Source: an uncultured Oscillospiraceae bacterium (lineage in GTDB: Bacteria > Bacillota > Clostridia > Oscillospirales > Ruminococcaceae). Taken from it: 10,140 nt of DNA. The stretch is taken from the NCBI GenBank assembly GCA_934232845.1, contig CAKQGD010000058.1, positions 1-10,140 of the forward strand. The letters are read 5' to 3'. Shown piece after piece: positions 7,301-10,140 of this stretch. Position numbers and translations under genes: made by a program. The notes below the pieces were generated by a model, which saw only the letters and a program-made list of their open reading frames with translations, searched no databases and was not told where the DNA came from. Within the stretch, counting starts at the first letter, position 1; each line of letters starts with the position of its first letter.

Positions 7301-8250
7301 AGCTGGTGCTGTACTCCGCCGACCCGCAGGGCTTCGAGTGGCATCTTCTCGACGATGACACCGTCGCGATCGACGGAATGTTTGACCGCAGCGGAATCGA
7401 AAACGGCGCGCTTGTGATCCCGGAGAAAATCGCCGGATTTCCCGTCAGCACGATTTCCGGCGACGCTTTTTCCTGCGAAAGACGGGATACCTATAAAGAT
7501 ATCACGAGCGTGACGCTGCCGGACAGCATGAAGGAAATCGGACGGTTTGCATTTAATAACTGCACCTCTCTGAGAGAAGTGAACCTGCCGGACGGCATCA
7601 CCTCGATCGGCGCATGGAGCTTTGCGGGTACGGCGCTTGAATCCGTCACGCTGCCGAAATCGCTGGAGGTGCTTTCAATCGGCGCATTTCGCAACTGCGA
7701 GCAGCTGAAAACGCTGGTGATCGACTGCCCGGAGCTTTACGCGGTCAGTGAGCATACGGTTTGGAGCCTCGGCGATCCGTTTGCAAACTGCACGTCGCTT
7801 GAAACGATTGACTTTGTCAGCCTGCCGGAGATCGGTCAGGGTTGGTTTGCAAACTGCGTCTCCCTTGAATCTGTCACATTGCCCGAAAATCTTGAAGTGA
7901 TCGGCTCAGGCGCATTTAACAACTGCTCGAGCCTGAAAGAAGTGACGGTGCAGAAATATTCGCTTGAAATGTACGAGCAGGGAAATTCCAGCAAAGGGCT
8001 GTTTCATCTGGCAAACCCGGAGCTGGTCGTCTATCATCCCGATGACGGCAACAACTGGGCCGGCAGATTCGGCTCTAAGGCGGCGCTGGCGGTCGGCAGC
8101 GGCAAAAGCACGCAGGCGGGGCCGCGCATTTTCGAGATCGTGCGCGACGCCTTTGTGGAAAATCCCGTTATGCTTACGGCGATCTACGTTTTCTGCCTTG
8201 CATTGGTTCTGTGCGGCGGATTTTCCCGGTATAAAAAATCAAAGCACTGA
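4321..8250 (+). CDS. Secreted, membrane-anchored BspA-type leucine-rich-repeat (LRR_5) surface protein with a Big_2-like domain
   Basis: This is a complete 1309-residue protein. The ATG start follows AAAGGAG (4308-4314) by six bases. Residues 1-25 form a signal peptide (KKKIR, hydrophobic core, FCFA before the cut), then an acidic Glu-rich stretch. Residues ~30-360 form a mostly helical domain that I do not recognise. Residues ~365-472 resemble an Ig/cadherin-like beta domain (FDPEGEELTFYVSVNG) and contain a GED tandem. Residues ~474-905 hold about twelve LRR_5 units (L..[IV].[IL]P..[IVL]..I...AF..C), as in BspA of Tannerella. Residues ~921-1000 match Big_2 (VTWSSSDLTVAAVD, G.STVIRAVS). Residues ~1004-1250 hold about seven more LRR_5 units. 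A membrane segment (~1283-1300) and an RYKKSK tail close it. The family usually binds host or matrix proteins; here that role is inference. The C-terminal anchor matches that of the preceding gene. Confidence 0.9.
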   Translation: MKKKIRSLLCVFLILALLCPYFCFAEEEKEEPQTQTVSPSQTATPEQIGNIVDGLVRTALENPSRDYYLAVDYLDRKTVLALLRSGRAGLENGLISACHDSVLSLMHSGTGHSSADTQASVLLRAMGESPEYITYLSELWGVTIRPEISESSSLTDTVIYLENVNAGIFTLTKEEQNTFFPILKKRIFKELDDSFVDYELLHRAARGLYRFVGKGNEDADSAWKAALKGVIDAELQRQGAYWQGNLVQTLSICQISPDSALWTPPGETEPISLLVDGKTLIARLLESLCDENGKFVPLSEVNGETAYTFLEYNSYYQKPAEGEVERNVATSHFCFPALVAYDRFLNGKTAYNDFSDLDAPRPMPQNEPPLFTSDIRAANPQLQQVYSYGRSYSFDFSTCFFDPEGEELTFYVSVNGEEAQAVPADYSFSYGEDGEDGADGEKQTFVLCFYAEDPEGERSPDYTATLDFYPDASLWQLDYIVGESGVTITSSERDADFINVPEEIEGKPVTNLSRRSLASRNLRSVTLPDTILTINAETFEDAGSLESVILPSHLQGIGSKAFSQCVSLKEITIPATVTEINRNAFSWCENLRINVEKGNSVFSSENGTLYNADKTTLLFAGAARGEETFVIPDTVRTIGEYAFARSQYKKVLFGKNVEVVGTAAFAYSAVEEIVCNDGLKEIGGYAFYWMTEGNSAKAGHKENVGELLTIKQRLTDEENPTEEKAAMRSIRIPASVDTIGHFAFAGQPIESIDLSACAVTEITEGCFLGTGLKEIIFPAKLTRVGEQAFSRSAIESLDLPEGLIVIEGGAFSGCAELSSLTLPRTLRKLGWTNSAFLECPKLKTLVIPQSVTGMHYWFSDVESLYFEGNHPIGEDGFSVSFVGPKLKNLYAPANAYGWDFENGLRYTPTLREWNTDSGEKRLLLHLPTKETFLSVGEVSTPIRLTAFGGADLSHVTWSSSDLTVAAVDTDGTVVATGDGSTVIRAVSADGAVGELVLYSADPQGFEWHLLDDDTVAIDGMFDRSGIENGALVIPEKIAGFPVSTISGDAFSCERRDTYKDITSVTLPDSMKEIGRFAFNNCTSLREVNLPDGITSIGAWSFAGTALESVTLPKSLEVLSIGAFRNCEQLKTLVIDCPELYAVSEHTVWSLGDPFANCTSLETIDFVSLPEIGQGWFANCVSLESVTLPENLEVIGSGAFNNCSSLKEVTVQKYSLEMYEQGNSSKGLFHLANPELVVYHPDDGNNWAGRFGSKAALAVGSGKSTQAGPRIFEIVRDAFVENPVMLTAIYVFCLALVLCGGFSRYKKSKH
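5611..5637 (+). repeat. In-frame 9-bp tandem repeat (GGAGAGGAC) encoding Gly-Glu-Asp
   Basis: Two perfect copies of GGAGAGGAC (5611-5619, 5620-5628) are followed by GGAGCGGAC (5629-5637), and GGAGAAAAG comes next. They encode GED-GED-GAD-GEK in a loop of the Ig/cadherin-like domain. Because the unit is three codons, changes in copy number would keep the frame. Confidence 0.8.
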
Positions 8251-8293
8251 ATGCCCAAAAAGGAAATCGGCGCTTTCGGACGCCTGTTTTCTC

Positions 8294-8327
8294 GATCCCG
8301 GCGGATGAATGACCATTCGCCGGGATC
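8294..8327. terminator. Strong hairpin between convergent genes, probable bidirectional terminator
   Basis: Positions 8294-8307 pair with 8314-8327 over 14 base pairs, ten of them an uninterrupted outer GC-rich stem (GATCCCGGCG/CGCCGGGATC) and one a G-T wobble, around the loop AATGAC. It lies in the 102-base gap between the stop of the LRR gene and the stop of the converging spoVAF-like gene. Neither side has a classical U-tract (TGTATATT follows on the + strand), so the terminator role rests on position and stem strength. Confidence 0.65.
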
Positions 8328-8352
8328 TGTATATTGCGGCAGACAGCTTTTA

Positions 8353-9798
8353 TCAGGAATTTTCGCGCGTGATGCGCTGACGAAAAATCAATCGGCGCAG
8401 CTTTTTTCCGTCAAAGGGAATCAGAGGGTAGAGGTAGCTTTGTCCGGTGACAGTGGGTGTGGAGGCGATCAGCAGAGTGATGATCAGCACACCGCCCAGA
8501 TACCCCCAGACATTGAACGCCGCGACGAGCACGATCATCAGGATGCGGCAGAGCTTGAACGCATAGCCGAGCTCAAAGCTCGGCTGCGCAAAGTTGGCGA
8601 CGGCGACAAACCCCATATAAAGAAGCACCTGCTCGACGAACCAGTGCGCGGAGACGGCAAATTCCCCCAGGATCAACGCCGAGACGGCGGAAAAGGAGCT
8701 GCCGAGCGCGGAGGGCGTATTGAGCGCCGCCTGCTTCAGACAGTCGATGATCAGCTCGATGATCAATAGCTGAATGAGAAGAGGAACGCCGTTCATCTCC
8801 TCGATCCGGATAAAGTCCAGCTGCGAAAAAGCCCAGTGCGGATTTTTCACAAGCAGAAACCAGGTCGGCGTCAGCATCAGCGTCAGAAAGTAGATGAGGT
8901 ACCGCGTCAGACGAAGATAGCTGCCGATCAGCGGGGGGAAGTAATAATCGTTTGTATCCTGAAAGAAATCGAAAAATCCGGTCGGCAGGATCATGGCGGA
9001 CGGCGTTGCATCCACGATCACGATGATCCCGCCCTCGTTGACGGTCGCGGCGGCGGTGTCGGGACGCTCGGTGTAGCGCACCTTTGGAAAGGGATTGTAC
9101 CAGGCGCGGCCGATCAGCGCCTCCGCAAGGCTTTCCTGTCCCATTGTGAGCGAGCGCAGCGACAGCGCGAAGAGCTTTGCCTCCATCGCGGCAAGCTGCT
9201 TTGGATCGACCCGGTCCTTTTGATAGACAACGGCGACGTCCGTGCAGGAGACCTTGCCGATCGTATAGTGGCAGACGGTCAGGCCGGGGCTTCGGATATG
9301 ACGCCGCAGCAGCGCAGTATTGACGATTAGCGTCTCGGAAAAGCTGTCCCGCGCGCCGCGAAGGACACGGTCATTTTCCGGCTCTTGAAGAGAACGGGTA
9401 GGATATTCCCTTGCGTCAATTAAGACTGCACTTGAAAAGCCTTCGATCAGCAATGCTTGGGGGCCGGAAAGAATTTGGGAAACCAGCTTTTCGAAGCTGC
9501 TCTCTGTTTCGACTTCGAGGTAGGGGATATAGCGGTTCGCAAGCTGTGCGGCATCGGCACATGCGTCGGCATCTTCCGGCGTTACACCCTCAAGCGAAGT
9601 AATTAGTTTTAGAATTGTATCATCTTTTGCAAAGCCGTCTACAAAGTAGAGACGTGCTTTTTTTCCGGCAAACTCTAAATCCCGCGCGACGAGATCAAAG
9701 CTTTCACTGACACGCAGCATGGAGTCGAGCAGAGCGGTATCCTCTGAAAAGCAGCCGGTCATACGGTCGCGGGGCGTTGTGTTTTTTTGCTTTGACAT
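8353..9798 (-). CDS. spoVAF: SpoVAF-like spore membrane protein of the GerA family
   Basis: The protein has 481 residues with the start chosen here, close to the about 490 of Bacillus SpoVAF. The N-terminal soluble half (1-~290) carries the GerA-family signature EPENDRVLRGARDSFSE (139-155) followed by N160 and RRHI. The block WYNPFPKVRYTERPD (233-247) and the V-D-A-T-P-S stretch after it favour SpoVAF over GerAA. Hydrophobic segments lie at about 300-318, 339-355, 369-388, 389-404 and 416-445, with NTPSALGSSFSA at 360-371. In Bacillus, SpoVAF sits in the inner spore membrane and contributes to germination. ATG 9798 is preferred because AGGAGG (9805-9810) precedes it by six bases; the longer frame from 9858 has no such site. 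No other spoVA gene is adjacent: a tRNA lies upstream and the LRR gene converges downstream, so it is probably transcribed alone. Confidence 0.92.
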   Translation of the reverse strand: MSKQKNTTPRDRMTGCFSEDTALLDSMLRVSESFDLVARDLEFAGKKARLYFVDGFAKDDTILKLITSLEGVTPEDADACADAAQLANRYIPYLEVETESSFEKLVSQILSGPQALLIEGFSSAVLIDAREYPTRSLQEPENDRVLRGARDSFSETLIVNTALLRRHIRSPGLTVCHYTIGKVSCTDVAVVYQKDRVDPKQLAAMEAKLFALSLRSLTMGQESLAEALIGRAWYNPFPKVRYTERPDTAAATVNEGGIIVIVDATPSAMILPTGFFDFFQDTNDYYFPPLIGSYLRLTRYLIYFLTLMLTPTWFLLVKNPHWAFSQLDFIRIEEMNGVPLLIQLLIIELIIDCLKQAALNTPSALGSSFSAVSALILGEFAVSAHWFVEQVLLYMGFVAVANFAQPSFELGYAFKLCRILMIVLVAAFNVWGYLGGVLIITLLIASTPTVTGQSYLYPLIPFDGKKLRRLIFRQRITRENS

Positions 9799-9804
9799 GG
9801 TCAG

Positions 9805-9810
9805 CCTCCT
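9805..9810 (-). promoter_or_regulatory. Ribosome binding site that sets the spoVAF start
   Basis: The minus strand reads AGGAGG, then CTGACC, then ATG at 9798. This perfect anti-16S match decides for the internal start. The alternative ATG at 9858 is preceded by TTTTGATAA, which has no complementarity to 16S rRNA. Confidence 0.85.
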
Positions 9811-9823
9811 GTCGGAATTTTCA

Positions 9824-9853
9824 TAGAATAGTCTTTGCTCTTTTTTTTCATTT
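9824..9853 (-). promoter_or_regulatory. Candidate sigma-G promoter of spoVAF
   Basis: On the minus strand, AAATG (9853-9849) is followed by exactly 18 bases and then TATTCTA (9830-9824). The B. subtilis sigma-G consensus is gmATr-n18-cATnmTA, so only the first base of each element deviates. Transcription would start about 20 bases before the ATG, leaving a short leader that contains the AGGAGG site. Forespore control fits the known regulation of spoVA genes. The motif is short and the region AT-rich, so chance remains possible. Confidence 0.5.
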
Positions 9854-9888
9854 ATCAAAACAATTATTTGTCCCGACGGAAAAAACTG

Positions 9889-9917
9889 TTGACAAATGTG
9901 GCTCTTTGGCCTATAAT
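9889..9917 (+). promoter_or_regulatory. Consensus sigma-A promoter of the tRNA-Ser gene
   Basis: TTGACA (9889-9894) and TATAAT (9912-9917) are both perfect consensus hexamers with the optimal 17-base spacer. The start of transcription is expected near 9924, about 50 bases before the mature tRNA. It points away from the spoVAF-like gene. Confidence 0.92.
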
Positions 9918-9944
9918 AGGAAAGCGTTCTGCGAATAAAAAGAT

Positions 9945-9964
9945 AAGATATAAAATGATATCTT
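9945..9964 (+). other. AT-rich inverted repeat in the tRNA leader
   Basis: AAGATAT (9945-9951) and ATATCTT (9958-9964) form a seven-base perfect inverted repeat around AAAATG, within the probable 5' leader and 12 bases before the tRNA. It could be a small leader hairpin near the RNase P site, but an AT-only inverted repeat may also be chance. Confidence 0.4.
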
Positions 9965-9976
9965 GAGCAACTATGT

Positions 9977-10068
9977 GGAGAAGTCGCGTAGCTGGTCGAG
10001 CGCGCACGATTGGAAATCGTGTAACGGTCATAAGCCGTTCGAGGGTTCGAATCCCTCCTTCTCCGCCA
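9977..10068 (+). tRNA. tRNA-Ser (anticodon GGA)
   Basis: This is a complete 92-base class II tRNA. The acceptor arm GGAGAAG (9977-9983) pairs with CTTCTCC (10058-10064), followed by discriminator G and an encoded CCA (10066-10068). The anticodon stem CACGA/TCGTG encloses the loop TTGGAAA, which puts the anticodon GGA at 10012-10014, reading UCC and UCU. The long variable arm (AACGG/CCGTT stem) is the mark of a serine tRNA. The T arm is GAGGG-TTCGAAT-CCCTC. Its promoter is the consensus site just upstream. Confidence 0.97.
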
Positions 10069-10086
10069 TAAAGAGTTACCGGTATA

Positions 10087-10115
10087 GATGCGTCTGGCGC
10101 AAAGCCAGGCGCATC
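10087..10115 (+). terminator. Strong hairpin after the tRNA, possible terminator
   Basis: Positions 10087-10098 pair with 10104-10115 over 12 base pairs (one T-G wobble) around the loop GCAAA, starting 18 bases after the CCA. The base is followed by AACCG rather than Ts; the nearest T-run (CTTTTT) comes about 15 bases later. It may be a terminator of low U content or a processing hairpin before further RNA genes outside the window. Confidence 0.45.
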
Positions 10116-10140
10116 AACCGTTTCCGGGCTTTTTCGAGCC

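Noticed and set aside
8269..8290. Small GGCG/CGCC hairpin followed by TGTTTT after the LRR gene
   Set aside because: The stem has only four base pairs with an eight-base loop; the 14-bp hairpin just downstream is a far better terminator candidate.
8251..8769. Open frame whose ATG directly follows the stop of the LRR gene
   Set aside because: It has no Shine-Dalgarno site of its own, runs through the intergenic hairpin, and lies antisense to the well-supported spoVAF-like gene. Its product is low-complexity and charged.
9799..9858. Twenty-codon N-terminal extension of the spoVAF-like protein
   Set aside because: The ATG at 9858 has no ribosome binding site, while the ATG at 9798 has a perfect AGGAGG. 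The extension would also cover the candidate promoter.
10041..10140. tRNA-Ser 3' end as an integration (att) site for a mobile element
   Set aside because: tRNA-Ser genes are common targets, but no integrase, no repeated copy of the 3' end and no foreign genes are visible here.

Overview
The window looks like chromosomal DNA of a moderately GC-rich, spore-forming Firmicute, most likely a clostridial relative of the Oscillospirales. The reasons are a recognisable SpoVAF-type sporulation/germination gene, Gram-positive Shine-Dalgarno sites (AGGAGG, AAAGGAG), a textbook sigma-A promoter, and very large secreted surface proteins built from modules common in gut clostridia. The taxonomic placement is inference; no marker gene fixes it.

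Left and centre (1-8250, + strand): two giant extracytoplasmic proteins lie head to tail, 79 bases apart. The first enters the window already open. It is built of GLUG-like glycine/cysteine repeats, InlB-type (Listeria-Bacteroides) repeats, a Gly/Asp linker, a helical stalk carrying a thrice-repeated aromatic motif, and a C-terminal membrane anchor. The second is complete: a signal peptide, an unrecognised N-terminal domain, an Ig/cadherin-like domain, two blocks of BspA-type leucine-rich repeats (LRR_5) flanking a Big_2-like domain, and a C-terminal anchor. The two anchors align without a gap over 38 residues, so the two proteins are probably displayed on the surface in the same way. A hairpin sits in the short gap between the genes, and a longer one follows the second gene.

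Right (8353-9798, - strand): a complete, apparently monocistronic spoVAF-like gene converges on the surface-protein pair. Its best start is 60 bases inside the longest open frame. There is a good AGGAGG site before that start and a candidate sigma-G promoter just upstream.

Far right (9889-10140): a consensus sigma-A promoter, divergent from spoVAF, drives a tRNA-Ser(GGA) gene with an encoded CCA end. A strong hairpin follows it.

I see no mobile elements, CRISPR arrays, phage genes or defence genes. The least explained parts are the shared C-terminal anchor, the W...TFxxWL repeats of the first protein, and the N-terminal domain of the LRR protein.
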